From an uncultured Mucilaginibacter sp. (GTDB lineage: Bacteria; Bacteroidota; Bacteroidia; Sphingobacteriales; Sphingobacteriaceae), in the NCBI RefSeq assembly GCF_946481715.1, contig NZ_CAMLOV010000038.1, positions 1 through 37,898 of the forward strand: a stretch of 37,898 nt of DNA, read 5' to 3'. The translations under genes were made by a program, and so were the position numbers. Under the pieces are notes generated by a model, which searched no databases, was not told the DNA's origin, and was given only the letters and a program-made list of their open reading frames with translations. Positions 1-8,762 of the stretch are shown in pieces. The stretch's first letter is position 1, and each line of letters begins with the position of its first letter.

Positions 1-960
1 TTCCGTATTGAACCAGGCCAGGATAAAGATGCTAATATTGCATTGGCTAAAAAACTAAAAGACGACAAAACATCCGCCAATATAAAAGAACTGGCGCAGC
101 TGATAGATAAGCTTAATTATCACCTTAATATTATTGTAGGCGTGCTGCTTAATGTGTTTTTGCTATGGGATATCCGCCAGATCATCGCCATTGAAAACTG
201 GAAACGGGCCAATCACGAGAACCTGGAAGAAGCCTTCGACGTAATTGCCGAATTTGAAGCCCTGATAAGCCTTGCCGTACCCGCCATTAACTACCCCGAC
301 TGGGCCTACCCTGTTATAGCCGATACCGAAGGCTATACGCTAACGGCCAAAAACATAGCTCACCCGCTTATCCGCGGCAAAAGGGTGGATAACGATTATG
401 AGCTGAATAACGCCTTCAGCATCGATATTATCACCGGCAGCAACATGGCCGGCAAGAGCACCTTCCTGCGTACTATTGGCATAAATACCGTTTTAGCGCT
501 GGCTGGGGCACCAGTTTGCGCTGTGGCTATGGAACTGTCGGTAATTACGATGGTGGCTTACATGCGCATTAAAGACAGCCTGAATGAGAGCACCTCTACC
601 TTTAAGGCAGAGCTTGACCGGCTGCAGATGCTATTGGCGGCTGTGGAGAACGAGCACCGGGTTTTCTTCCTGATAGATGAGATGCTGCGTGGCACCAATT
701 CGGTAGATAAGTACCTGGGCAGCAAGGCAGTGATAGAGCAACTCATCGCCAAAAAAGGTGTGGGTATGGTGGCTACGCACGACTTGCAGATAGCCCGTTT
801 GGAGGACAAATACCCCAATTACATCCGCAACTATTACTTTGATATACAGGTTATTGACGGCGAAATGCTGTTTGATTACAAGATAAAGCACGGCGAATGC
901 AAAACCTTTAACGCCTCCCTGTTGCTGAAACAGATCGGCATTGATGTGGGTACAGCATAA
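1..960 (+). CDS. MutS-family ATPase, 3' part (gene cut by window edge)
   Basis: The reading frame is open from base 1 (F-R-I-E-P-G...) to the TAA at 958-960, so this is the C-terminal 319 residues of a longer protein. The TTG at 43 is an internal leucine codon and not a start. A hydrophobic stretch (LNIIVGVLLNVFLLW) is followed by the MutS domain V ATPase: Walker A GSNMAGKST (about bases 433-460), Walker B FFLIDEMLRGTN, and the switch ATHDL. The tail K-x-x-H-G-E-C-x-T-F-N-A-S resembles the end of MutS-related proteins common in Bacteroidota. These shorter paralogues usually lack the mismatch-recognition domain of true MutS and often carry N-terminal membrane segments, so a role in canonical mismatch repair is doubtful. 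The N-terminus cannot be judged here. The family call is firm; the cellular role is unknown. Confidence 0.85.
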   Translation, partial: FRIEPGQDKDANIALAKKLKDDKTSANIKELAQLIDKLNYHLNIIVGVLLNVFLLWDIRQIIAIENWKRANHENLEEAFDVIAEFEALISLAVPAINYPDWAYPVIADTEGYTLTAKNIAHPLIRGKRVDNDYELNNAFSIDIITGSNMAGKSTFLRTIGINTVLALAGAPVCAVAMELSVITMVAYMRIKDSLNESTSTFKAELDRLQMLLAAVENEHRVFFLIDEMLRGTNSVDKYLGSKAVIEQLIAKKGVGMVATHDLQIARLEDKYPNYIRNYYFDIQVIDGEMLFDYKIKHGECKTFNASLLLKQIGIDVGTA

Positions 961-1390
961 CAACGCCTGTTTGTTTAAGGCCTATACAACGTCGCCATTT
1001 TTTGTACGAATTGTACAGTTCGTACAATTTCGTACAGTTCGTACAATTTTTTTGCGATCCGTACAACTTCGTACAGTTTCGCACAATCTCGTACAGTTTC
1101 GCACACTTTCGTACAGTTTCGTACAGGTAATTTGCCAATATCGAAAACCGGCGAAAATCGGGGCTTTTTCGGTGTTTTTCTGTGCTTTTTCGGGGCTTTT
1201 CGGTGCGGTTAATGCATTGCCGTTTTTTGCATTTTTCAATCTCTAAAAACGGCGTTTTCGCCTTAGGGATTGGCGCGGATACAGGCCATGTGGCTAATGC
1301 CCGTGCAGTATGAGCAGAAAGCCCGACCCATAGGGGAAGGCCCAGATTTGGCAGGCAGCGGTGGATCAAATGCATCCTGGCTCCGGCAAC
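961..1390. repeat. Gene-free stretch with a 10-bp-period tandem array and T/G-rich repeats
   Basis: After the MutS-like stop I see no credible gene. From 1004 to about 1130 the sequence is a tandem array of GTACARTTTC-like units. Between 1061 and 1130 seven consecutive units fall in exact 10-base register (GTACAACTTC, GTACAGTTTC, GCACAATCTC, GTACAGTTTC, GCACACTTTC, GTACAGTTTC, GTACAGGTAA). Units of 9-10 bases lead up to it from 1004. Bases 1158-1208 form a second degenerate block of CGG(G/T)G and C/G-T5 motifs. The rest (about 1260-1390) shows nothing recognisable. Frames open across this stretch read the repeats and are not real genes. Confidence 0.75.
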
Positions 1391-1426
1391 AAAAAGCGAG
1401 CCTCCCGTTTTACCGGAAGGCTCGCT
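1391..1426 (-). terminator. Intrinsic terminator of the outer-membrane receptor gene
   Basis: Read on the minus strand, AGCGAGCC(T) and (A)GGCTCGCT arms (1418-1426 and 1395-1403) enclose a loop of about 14 bases that can pair further, and a T-run (1395-1391) follows. It lies about 70 nt after the receptor stop codon at 1495-1497. A heptamer array sits between stop and terminator, so the array would be in the 3' UTR of the mRNA. Confidence 0.65.
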
Positions 1427-1446
1427 GCTAATCATAGCCTCAATTC

Positions 1447-1488
1447 CTGGCTCTTGATTCTTGTCTCTTGATTCTTGTCTCTTGGCTC
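1447..1488 (-). repeat. Heptamer (7-bp-period) array after the receptor stop codon
   Basis: Six units in exact 7-base register on the plus strand: CTGGCTC, TTGATTC, TTGTCTC, TTGATTC, TTGTCTC, TTGGCTC. In the sense of the neighbouring minus-strand gene the units read GAATCAA/GAGACAA. The array begins 6 nt after the stop codon of the receptor gene. Similar arrays lie at 6507-6534, 14889-14916, 26826-26860 and 26919-26960. Confidence 0.85.
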
Positions 1489-1494
1489 TACCAA

Positions 1495-3978
1495 CTATCG
1501 GCCACCGGCTGGTGCGCCGCCGCCGCCACCCATACCCTGGTCGCCTTCTTTCAAGTCATCGTTCTTTACACCCGATTTTTTTGGTTGGCTAAAGGTTAGT
1601 TTACCAAAGCTGTAGCTAAACGTTAAACCGTAAGAGCGGAACGGCAATTGAAATTTGCTGTAGGTACGGAAGCCGGCACTTTCGGTTTTGGAGTTAAAGC
1701 TTTTGTACTCAGAAAATGGACTGATTACGTTAATGCCAATAGCCATTTTCTTTTGCATAAACTGTTTTTTAACCCCCACACCAAATATGCTGAAGGTTGG
1801 CTGCGAACCTTGTATGGTACGGCGCGCAGAATTGCCAAAGGCAAAAGTTTCGGCAACAAAGTTATTAGGCAACGTTGCAGTAGCCCTTAAGAAACCGCCA
1901 TATTGAAAGTATGTACCGGTTGATGTAAACTGGCTTACAAACTGAGGTAATACGGTAGCATGGTAAGTATAAGCGTTTAAATTACCCAATATAGTTAAAA
2001 ATTTAAACGGCGTTACCGACCCAAAGATGCTGCCACCTATCGAATTATTTTCACCAACGTTGCTATAGGTGCTTAAAGTGCTGACTGCATCTATCGGGTT
2101 AGCAATGCTTTCTATTAAACCATTGGTATGCTTGTAGTATACCGAAATGTTAAGTATAGAAGATTTAATAAAGCTGTTTAAACCAAGCTCTACGGTCTGC
2201 GATACTTCGGGGTCTAAAGCCGGATTACCCACTTGCTTTGCCTGAATGTTGCTTTCGTTTACAAAAGGGTTTAAGAACTGTAAACTTGGGCGGCTGATAC
2301 GTTTGCTATAGCCCAATTTTAGAGTATTTGATGCCGTAAGTTTCTTTTGGATAGTTAAACTTGGCACGTAGGTATTATAGTTCTGATCAAATGGTTTTAC
2401 TGCTTGCACCTCATTAAACGGTTCGCCATGGATATCGGTATTCTCTAAACGGAAACCGGTAAGCAATGTCCAGTTTTTTGGCAGGGTGATGGTAAATACC
2501 GAATAACCGGCAAATACATTTTGATTGTACTTGTATTGATTAGACGTTACAGGGTCCGGAGTACTGGAAAAATCAGTATTAGAAGTTGGCGCGAAGAAGT
2601 TTGAGGTACTATTTAACCTCCTGAATATACTTTTACCCCCGGCTTCCAGTTTGAACACCTTATTTATCGGCAAGGTATAGTCAACCTGCAACGTGTACTC
2701 ATTGTTTGTGCCATCAATATTGTTCTTAACGTTTTTCCTGATCGTGTTTTGTGTCGAGTAAAGGTTGCTGTAATCAGATATACCCGAGTTGTGGCTCCAC
2801 TGGGTACTAAAAGCAATTTCTGCACCTTCCTTTTTAAACTTGTGTGTGTAATCGATATTCCAGTCGAAACCGTCTATCTTGTTCATCCCAATACTGTGGC
2901 TGGTATAAATGTTTGTAGGAATAGATGAATTAACACTATTATCTCCTTCAGTGCCAAAACGGATCTGGTTAAACTTCAGGGTAGTATTAATGCTGTTGAA
3001 GCCATTAAACTGGTAGCCTGCACCAACCGAGCCAATAACCGCGTGGCGTGTAAGCCTGGTGCCGCCATGCGTAATGGTAGAATCGGCACCAATAAACTGG
3101 CCAAACTCCAACTTGGTTGATTGTGGCCACGATGCGTTACCACCCACATTGGCGTTTAAATTAAAACGGTTTTTGTTGTAACTCAGGTTCATGTTACCAT
3201 TGTTTTGGCGTGTACCTACACCACCGCTGATGCCACCGCTAAAGCCTGATACATTTTTTTGTTTGGTGATAATGTTGATAATACCCGCCGAACCTTCTGC
3301 ATCGTATTTGGCAGATGGCGAAGTGATCACCTCTATGGTTTTGATCTGGTCTGCAGGGATCGACTTTAGTACATCCGACAAGCTGGCCGATGTGGCACCC
3401 GATGGCTTACCGTTGATCAGCACCCTCACGTTACCATCGCCGCGTACAGATACGTTACCATTCATATCCACCGACACCATTGGTACTTTCGACAACAGGT
3501 CTGTAGCAGTACCGCCCGCTGCTGTTAAATCCTTCTCGGCATTGTAAACTATCTTATCTATCTTGTTTTCGATAAGGGCCTGCTGGCCTACTACCTGTAC
3601 CTCTTTAAGGGCACGTGCGCTTGGCGGCAAAATAACGCCGCCCAGGTTTGCATCCGGCTTGCCGGCAGTAGTGGTAACCGGGTCGATAGTTTTGGTTTTG
3701 TAACCAAGGAAAGATATGGTGATCTTGTAACTCCCCGATTTGATATTATCCAATTTAAAGTTTCCTTTTTCGTCGGTTAAAACACCGTTGGTAGGCACGG
3801 TACCGCCGCTTTTAAATAAGCTGATGGTAGCATACTCCACAGGTTTTTTTGTAAGGGAATCGATAACCGAACCGGATATTTTCCCGAGGATAGATGTGCC
3901 CCCCCCGCCGCCCGGAAATTGGGCTTTAGCTGTAAAGCCTGCACAAAATATTATTAAAAGTAAAATTATACGTCTCAT
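1495..3978 (-). CDS. Outer-membrane beta-barrel receptor (TonB-dependent-receptor-like)
   Basis: 827 residues with an N-terminal signal peptide (RRIILLLIIFCAGFTAKAQ). The mature start is glycine-rich (PGGGGG). Next comes a carboxypeptidase-regulatory-like beta-sandwich (about 32-115; GSVIDSLTKKPVEYATISL), then a TonB-type plug (about 140-230; IEVITSPSAKYDAEGSAGIINIITK is the classic signature). A long beta-barrel follows with alternating aromatic strands and the barrel signature LGYSKRISRPSLQFLNPF, as in the outer membrane protein beta-barrel family. The extreme C-terminus is a low-complexity QGMGGGGGAPAGGR tail, so the barrel does not end in the usual terminal aromatic residue. No SusD-like partner is adjacent, so it is probably not a Sus-type glycan uptake pair. 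The ligand cannot be predicted. Start is ATG at 3976-3978. Confidence 0.88.
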   Translation of the reverse strand: MRRIILLLIIFCAGFTAKAQFPGGGGGTSILGKISGSVIDSLTKKPVEYATISLFKSGGTVPTNGVLTDEKGNFKLDNIKSGSYKITISFLGYKTKTIDPVTTTAGKPDANLGGVILPPSARALKEVQVVGQQALIENKIDKIVYNAEKDLTAAGGTATDLLSKVPMVSVDMNGNVSVRGDGNVRVLINGKPSGATSASLSDVLKSIPADQIKTIEVITSPSAKYDAEGSAGIINIITKQKNVSGFSGGISGGVGTRQNNGNMNLSYNKNRFNLNANVGGNASWPQSTKLEFGQFIGADSTITHGGTRLTRHAVIGSVGAGYQFNGFNSINTTLKFNQIRFGTEGDNSVNSSIPTNIYTSHSIGMNKIDGFDWNIDYTHKFKKEGAEIAFSTQWSHNSGISDYSNLYSTQNTIRKNVKNNIDGTNNEYTLQVDYTLPINKVFKLEAGGKSIFRRLNSTSNFFAPTSNTDFSSTPDPVTSNQYKYNQNVFAGYSVFTITLPKNWTLLTGFRLENTDIHGEPFNEVQAVKPFDQNYNTYVPSLTIQKKLTASNTLKLGYSKRISRPSLQFLNPFVNESNIQAKQVGNPALDPEVSQTVELGLNSFIKSSILNISVYYKHTNGLIESIANPIDAVSTLSTYSNVGENNSIGGSIFGSVTPFKFLTILGNLNAYTYHATVLPQFVSQFTSTGTYFQYGGFLRATATLPNNFVAETFAFGNSARRTIQGSQPTFSIFGVGVKKQFMQKKMAIGINVISPFSEYKSFNSKTESAGFRTYSKFQLPFRSYGLTFSYSFGKLTFSQPKKSGVKNDDLKEGDQGMGGGGGAPAGGR

Positions 3979-4089
3979 ATTAGTTCATTTTCGTAATTGG
4001 AGGCGAAAATGAATAAAATGTTACAAGCAATTATGCCTTTTTTGTAAAATATTGATAACTGTAATGTATATGTTACACTAAGCTGATAA

Positions 4090-5046
4090 TCAGCGGTAAG
4101 CAATGCGTTTGGAGAGCCTCAAAAAGGGTGCTTCTACGCATAAATAGAATACCCAGGCAAAGGCAACGCTCAGCAAAATGCCCGAGCCAAACTCCATCGC
4201 TTTAAAAGCGAATGTTTTTGGGAGGCTTTGGCCCATGTAGGCCACCAGCTTACTGCCAACGGTATCGTGCGTGAGGTAAAGCGAGAACGAGATGGTAGAA
4301 AAGAAAGCAATGAGCCGGTTTCTTTTTAATGGCAGTACGAGCAGCAAAAGCGCAAATAATGCCGCGCCTGTTTCGGGCAGCCCGGTGCTTAAGCAACTGA
4401 TAATGGTTACAGGCAATGCAAACAGCAACGCCGGCACTAATTTTATTTGCCCGGTAAAATACAGGTAGTACAAAATGCCCAGCGCAAACACCGGGAAAAA
4501 CCCTGCTAAAGTTGTACCCGGCACGTGGATGTAGTACGACAAAATGCATAGCCCCAATAAAAACCAGGCACCCCATTTACTTACAATAAGCGGGAAGGCA
4601 AGCGCCACAAACAGGTAGAACTGCAACTCGATTCCGAGTGTCCAGTACACGGGATTGATATAGGGTGCGCCGGTAAAATTGTTGCTATAAGCCAGGTGCC
4701 CCAGCACGTTTAGCCAATCGGGCCGGGCGGAGGGGATCAACGATAAACTTGCCAGCAGCGCATTTACCAGCAGTACAATTACAATAGAAACAACGTAAGG
4801 TGGTTCGATACGGATAATGCGTTTGCTGATGAATTTTGGCGCCAGCCGCCATGTGTAATTCTTGGGGATGGCTTTACAAATAATGAAACCCGACAATAAA
4901 AAGAACATGTGCACGCCCAGCCATCCATATTTTAAAACCGGCAGCGCCTTGCCACCCAAATGGAACAGGGCAACTGCAACAGATGCAATAGCCCGGATGT
5001 AATCTACCTGGTGAATGTGAGCGGGCTGTTTGGTGGTGGCGGGCAT
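4090..5046 (-). CDS. Membrane acyltransferase, acyltransferase-3 family
   Basis: 318 residues, almost wholly hydrophobic with about ten predicted membrane spans. The N-terminus VDYIRAIASVAVALFHLGG carries the conserved family histidine (His29). GWLGVHMFFLLSGFII is the second family signature, and YWTLGIELQFYLF a third. Proteins of this family transfer acyl groups (often acetyl) to surface polysaccharides or other exported carbohydrates in the inner membrane. The gene stands alone, about 110 bp downstream of the receptor gene start and with no polysaccharide operon touching it, so the acceptor is unknown. In its minus-strand leader TACCTTAG (about 20 nt before the ATG) resembles the Bacteroidota -7 box TAnnTTTG with one mismatch. 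Confidence 0.88.
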   Translation of the reverse strand: MPATTKQPAHIHQVDYIRAIASVAVALFHLGGKALPVLKYGWLGVHMFFLLSGFIICKAIPKNYTWRLAPKFISKRIIRIEPPYVVSIVIVLLVNALLASLSLIPSARPDWLNVLGHLAYSNNFTGAPYINPVYWTLGIELQFYLFVALAFPLIVSKWGAWFLLGLCILSYYIHVPGTTLAGFFPVFALGILYYLYFTGQIKLVPALLFALPVTIISCLSTGLPETGAALFALLLLVLPLKRNRLIAFFSTISFSLYLTHDTVGSKLVAYMGQSLPKTFAFKAMEFGSGILLSVAFAWVFYLCVEAPFLRLSKRIAYR

Positions 5047-5146
5047 TAATAAGGGTTTGGAGCTAAGGTATTAAATAGAGGCGAATCCCCACTTACCGTC
5101 ATCCTGATTACTACGACAGATTGTTTTTTTGGGATAGTCTCCCCGT

Positions 5147-5253
5147 CGTCATGCCGAATTTATTTCGGCACCCCATCTGATTAGTTCGTGGCGTTGCAAA
5201 GCGGTTAAGAATAGTGGTGACTTTTATGATGGGGTGCTGAAACAAGCATGACG
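5147..5253. repeat. MITE/REP-like element with CGTCATGC-ended inverted arms
   Basis: The left arm (5147-5177) begins CGTCATGC and ends TTTCGGCACCCCATC. The right arm (5228-5253), read in reverse complement, begins CGTCATGC and ends TTTCAGCACCCCATC. The arms match except for one G/A difference near the end and a 5-base length difference plus neighbouring changes inside. The centre is about 50 bp with no coding capacity. It lies between the acyltransferase and leuS. The sequence resembles short dispersed palindromic elements that I remember as common in Sphingobacteriaceae genomes; copy number cannot be checked here. Confidence 0.6.
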
Positions 5254-5265
5254 TGTATTATATTT

Positions 5266-5310
5266 TGCAAACCATAGCGATGGGTTTGAAACCCATCGCT
5301 ATGGTTTGCA
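5266..5310. repeat. Near-perfect 45-nt palindrome at the leuS 3' end
   Basis: Two 22-nt arms (5266-5287 and 5289-5310) are exact reverse complements around a single central G (5288), with the core GGGTTTGAAACCC. It ends 5 nt beyond the leuS stop codon (5316-5318). It lacks a clear T-tract, so it is either a strong mRNA 3'-end hairpin or a REP-type repeat. A related GGTTGAAACC-centred hairpin lies at 8568-8587. Confidence 0.8.
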
Positions 5311-5315
5311 GAAGT

Positions 5316-8150
5316 TTACACCACAATATTCACAATCCTCCCCTTTACCACAATCACCTTTTTAGGGGCTTTGCCGTCGAGGTATTTCAGCACATCGGCG
5401 TGCGAGCGGATGGCGGTTTCTATTTCATCGTTACCCAGGCTTAGTGATAACGGGATGTTGGTTTTCATTTTACCGTTGATAGATACCGGGTAGCTAAATT
5501 CATCCTCTACCAAATAGGCCGGGTTGAATTTAGGGTACGCGGCGTACGATATAGTGCCCGCCTCGTTGCCCAGCAATACCCAAAGCTCCTCGCAGATATG
5601 GGGGGCATATGGCTCCAGTGTGATAACCAAATCCTGTAGGATGGCGCGTTTGTTACACTTCAGGTCAGTCAGCTCATTCACCGCTATCATAAAGCTGGAT
5701 ACGGAGGTATTGAACGAGAAACGCTCGATATCCTGCTCCACCTTTTGGATGATCTTGTGCAGCGATTTCAGTTCCGCTTTTGATGGCTCGGCATTGCTTA
5801 CGTTAAAATTCCAGTCGGCATCATGGAAAAGCCTCCAGAATTTACGCAGGAATTTAAACACACCTTCAATACCATTGGTATTCCAGGGTTTGCTTTGCTC
5901 CAGCGGGCCAAGGAACATCTCGTACATACGCAACGTATCGGCACCGTAACGCTCTATCAGGTCATCCGGGTTAACTACATTGTACTTGGATTTCGACATC
6001 TTCTCTACTTCCACGCCGCAGATGTATTTGCCGTTCTCCAATATAAACTCCGCATCAGCGTATTCAGGTCGCCATGCCTTAAATTTATTCAGATTAAGCA
6101 CCTCGTTGTCAACAATATTCACATCAACATGCAAAGGCGATACTTTATATTCTTTTATCAAACCATGCGACACGAAAGTATTTGTACCACGCCCCTCTTC
6201 ATCAGACAAACGATACACAAAGTTACTCCTCCCCTGTATCATCCCTTGATTGATCAGCTTTTTAAAAGGCTCTTCCTCCGGCGTTCTGCCAATATCCTTT
6301 AAAAACTTATTCCAAAAACGGCTGTAAAGCAAGTGCCCGGTAGCGTGTTCGCTGCCGCCAATGTACAGGTCAACCGCTTTCCAGTATTCAATGGCTTCTT
6401 CTGATGCAAACTCTTCGTTGTTATTGGCATCCATATAGCGGTACCAATACCAACTCGATCCTGCCCAACCTGGCATGGTGCTTAGCTCGTAAGAAAACCC
6501 TTCTTCTTGATCCTTGTCTCTTGATTCTTGATTCCTGTAGCTCCAGTCTGTCGCGCGCGCCAAAGGCGGCTCTCCCGTTTCGGTTGGTAAGTATTTATCT
6601 ATCTCGGGCAATACCAACGGCAATTCGCTTTCATCAATTAAGTATGGCAAACCATCTTTAAAGTAAACCGGTACGGGTTCGCCCCAGTAACGTTGGCGGC
6701 CAAAAATGGCATCGCGCATCCTAAAGTTTACTTTTGCTTTGCCTGCACCAATTTCTTCCAGTTTGGCAATTACCGCGGCGGTGCCTGCTTTGTAATCCAG
6801 CCCGTTCATAAAGTCCGAATTGATGTAGGTACCTTCCTTGGTTGGGTCGGCTTCGGTTTCTATTTGTTGGCTATCCAAAATCTGCACTATCGGCAAATCA
6901 AAATGTTTGGCAAACAGGTAATCGCGCTGGTCGCCGCTTGGCACGGCCATTACGGCGCCTGTACCGTAGCCTGCAAGTACGTAATCGGCAATCCACAATT
7001 GTATCTTCTCCCCGTTCAGCGGGTTCAAAACATAGCTTCCCGTAAATGCCCCCGATACGGTTTTGGTATCGGCCATCCGGTCAAGCTCGCTTTTCTTTTT
7101 GGTTTTGCTGATGTATTCTTCAATATCCTTTTTCTGCTCCGGCGTGGTTAGCGCTGCAACCAACTCATGTTCGGGTGCTATCGCCATAAAAGTTACCCCA
7201 AAGATGGTATCAACCCGTGTAGTAAACACCTCTATATAGTCAGCGCTTAAATTCGCAAGGTGAGTGGATTTATCTAAAGGGAACTTTACGCTTGCGCCTA
7301 CACTTTTACCTATCCAGTTGCGCTGCATTTCTTTTAAAGGCTCGGGCCAGTCAATCGTGTCCAATCCATCCAAAAGGCGCTGGGCGTAAGCAGTGATGCG
7401 CATGCTCCACTGCATCATTTTCTTTTGCTCCACAGGGTAACCACCGCGCTCGCTAAAGCCGTCTTTTACCTCGTCGTTAGCCAATACGGTACCCAGGGCG
7501 GCGCACCAGTTAACGGTACTTTCGCGCAGGTAGGTAAGGCGGTATTTTAACAATTCAGCTTGTTGCTCCTGTTCGGTAAAGGCTTTCCATTCCTCAGCAG
7601 TAAAGCTTAATATATCTTCATCGCACACGGCGTTGATGCCGGCGCTGCCTTTGCTTTCAAAATGGGCAATTAACTCATCAATAGCTACCGCTTTATCAGC
7701 ATCCTTATTATACCAGCTGTTAAACAGCTGCATAAATATCCACTGCGTCCATTTATAATAACCGGCTTCGCTGGTGCGCACCTCGCGGCTCCAGTCGAAC
7801 GAGAAACCTATCTGGTCGAGCTGGCGGCGGTAGGTGGCAATATTATCTTCGGTGGTAACAGCGGGGTGTTGCCCGGTTTGTATGGCGTACTGCTCGGCCG
7901 GCAGCCCGAAGCTGTCGTACCCCATAGGGTGCAATACGTTAAAGCCTTTTAAGCGTTTGTAACGCGCAAAAATATCAGAAGCAATATAGCCCAGCGGGTG
8001 CCCAACATGCAGCCCCGCACCGCTTGGGTAAGGGAACATATCCAGCACGTAGTACTTGGGTTTGTTGGTTTTATTTTCGGCCTTAAAGGTGTGGTTATCG
8101 GCCCAAAACTGCTGCCACTTTTTCTCTATATCCTTAAATTGATAGTCCAT
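5316..8150 (-). CDS. leuS: Leucyl-tRNA synthetase
   Basis: 944-residue class I aminoacyl-tRNA synthetase that charges tRNA-Leu with leucine in the cytoplasm. The HIGH motif is HVGH (48-51) in [16 protein letters not shown]. The KMSKS motif is KMSKS (717-721). The editing CP1 domain is recognisable from [20 protein letters not shown], and [13 protein letters not shown] and [17 protein letters not shown] belong to the catalytic core. The C-terminus [22 protein letters not shown]...[14 protein letters not shown] is the usual tRNA-binding tail. Length is normal for Bacteroidota. Residues 540-550 ([11 protein letters not shown]) are encoded by a 7-bp-period repeat that also occurs outside genes in this window. 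The insertion lies in a linker before the TMPGWAGSS motif and keeps the frame. ATG at 8148-8150. Confidence 0.97.
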   Translation of the reverse strand: MDYQFKDIEKKWQQFWADNHTFKAENKTNKPKYYVLDMFPYPSGAGLHVGHPLGYIASDIFARYKRLKGFNVLHPMGYDSFGLPAEQYAIQTGQHPAVTTEDNIATYRRQLDQIGFSFDWSREVRTSEAGYYKWTQWIFMQLFNSWYNKDADKAVAIDELIAHFESKGSAGINAVCDEDILSFTAEEWKAFTEQEQQAELLKYRLTYLRESTVNWCAALGTVLANDEVKDGFSERGGYPVEQKKMMQWSMRITAYAQRLLDGLDTIDWPEPLKEMQRNWIGKSVGASVKFPLDKSTHLANLSADYIEVFTTRVDTIFGVTFMAIAPEHELVAALTTPEQKKDIEEYISKTKKKSELDRMADTKTVSGAFTGSYVLNPLNGEKIQLWIADYVLAGYGTGAVMAVPSGDQRDYLFAKHFDLPIVQILDSQQIETEADPTKEGTYINSDFMNGLDYKAGTAAVIAKLEEIGAGKAKVNFRMRDAIFGRQRYWGEPVPVYFKDGLPYLIDESELPLVLPEIDKYLPTETGEPPLARATDWSYRNQESRDKDQEEGFSYELSTMPGWAGSSWYWYRYMDANNNEEFASEEAIEYWKAVDLYIGGSEHATGHLLYSRFWNKFLKDIGRTPEEEPFKKLINQGMIQGRSNFVYRLSDEEGRGTNTFVSHGLIKEYKVSPLHVDVNIVDNEVLNLNKFKAWRPEYADAEFILENGKYICGVEVEKMSKSKYNVVNPDDLIERYGADTLRMYEMFLGPLEQSKPWNTNGIEGVFKFLRKFWRLFHDADWNFNVSNAEPSKAELKSLHKIIQKVEQDIERFSFNTSVSSFMIAVNELTDLKCNKRAILQDLVITLEPYAPHICEELWVLLGNEAGTISYAAYPKFNPAYLVEDEFSYPVSINGKMKTNIPLSLSLGNDEIETAIRSHADVLKYLDGKAPKKVIVVKGRIVNIVV
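6507..6534 (-). repeat. Heptamer array inside leuS
   Basis: Four units in 7-base register on the plus strand (TTGATCC, TTGTCTC, TTGATTC, TTGATTC), with weaker matches on both sides. In leuS sense it reads GAATCAA GAATCAA GAGACAA GGATCAA. It encodes part of residues 540-550 of the synthetase. It is the same unit family as the intergenic arrays at 1447-1488 and 26919-26960. Confidence 0.8.
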
Positions 8151-8225
8151 TTTATTAATTGCGCATGTGAGGGGGCGAAAATAATAAAAATGACGGTTAG
8201 TTTGGTAGAGATTGTGGGTTTAAGT

Positions 8226-8326
8226 GTTGGAAGGGTTAGAAGGGTTAGAGGGGTTAGGAGGGGTTAGGAGGGATGGAAGGGTTAGAAGGGTTGGAAGGGT
8301 TGGAAGGGTTGGAAGGGTTGGAAGGG
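8226..8326. repeat. 9-bp-period array in the leuS leader
   Basis: About eleven units of GGAAGGGTT and variants (AGAAGGGTT, AGAGGGGTT, AGGAGGGAT). The last four are near-identical copies in exact 9-base register. In leuS sense the unit reads AACCCTTCC. The array starts about 75 nt upstream of the leuS ATG, in the 612-bp divergent region between leuS and the aminotransferase gene. A second set of AACTTTTCC-type units sits at 8721-8756 in the opposite orientation. Confidence 0.85.
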
Positions 8327-8481
8327 AATACACCAGTCGGTCGTTTGTTTTAAAATTCTGGTAATTTCTAAAATTCGTTCAACGGCGAAGCACTCTTGAG
8401 CACCTTTTAAAAAACGAGACACTAAGAAAAACTCAAGTTCAGACGATATCGGAAAATCCTGATCAGGCAGATAATAATGGC

Positions 8482-8652
8482 GCCCCCTGCGGGCCGGGCT
8501 TTGCAGGGCTGCGCTTCGCTCCGGCCCGTTGGGCTAAACCCTTCCAATCCCTGGCGCATTTTTTTTACCGTCGGTTGAAACCGACGGCAATGAAGGTGGG
8601 CAACGAACACAGGCGCTATCCCGCCTTCATTGCCGTCCCTTTTAAGGGACGG
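8482..8652. repeat. GC-rich compound palindromic (REP-like) region
   Basis: Several nested inverted repeats without coding potential. CGGGCCGG (8490-8497) pairs with CCGGCCCG (8521-8528). CCGTCGGTT (8568-8576) pairs with AACCGACGG (8579-8587). CCGTCCCTT (8633-8641) pairs with AAGGGACGG (8644-8652). Bases 8586-8600 pair with 8620-8634 with one mismatch. The last three together form a cloverleaf-like shape, with two short hairpins flanking a central 15-bp stem. Base composition is clearly more GC-rich than the flanks. This is typical of REP-like elements; no transposase gene is visible in the window. Confidence 0.7.
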
Positions 8653-8720
8653 GCCACCTACAGCACACTCCAAACTTTTACACCCCAAAACAAACTTTAT
8701 AAGTAATTTTGCCCCATTCA

Positions 8721-8756
8721 AACTTTTCCAACATTTTTAACTTTTCTAACTTCTTA
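8721..8756 (+). repeat. 9-bp-period units directly before the aminotransferase start
   Basis: Four units in 9-base register: AACTTTTCC, AACATTTTT, AACTTTTCT, AACTTCTTA, ending 6 nt before the ATG at 8763. The first unit differs from AACCCTTCC, the complement of the unit at 8226-8326, only by two C-to-T changes. It replaces any recognisable Shine-Dalgarno sequence. Confidence 0.6.
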
Positions 8757-8762
8757 TAACTA

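Noticed and set aside
908..1435. 175-codon leftward open frame and shorter frames in the same stretch
   Set aside because: The translation is built from the 10-bp repeats (N-C-T-K-L-Y runs) and overlaps the MutS-family gene end; no protein-like composition.
5141..5315. CRISPR-like or integron attachment site near the leuS 3' end
   Set aside because: The structure is one inverted pair plus one palindrome, with no regularly spaced direct repeats and no integrase gene.
8422..8721. 99-codon leftward frame upstream of the aminotransferase
   Set aside because: It reads through the nested palindromes and GC-rich repeat; composition is not protein-like.
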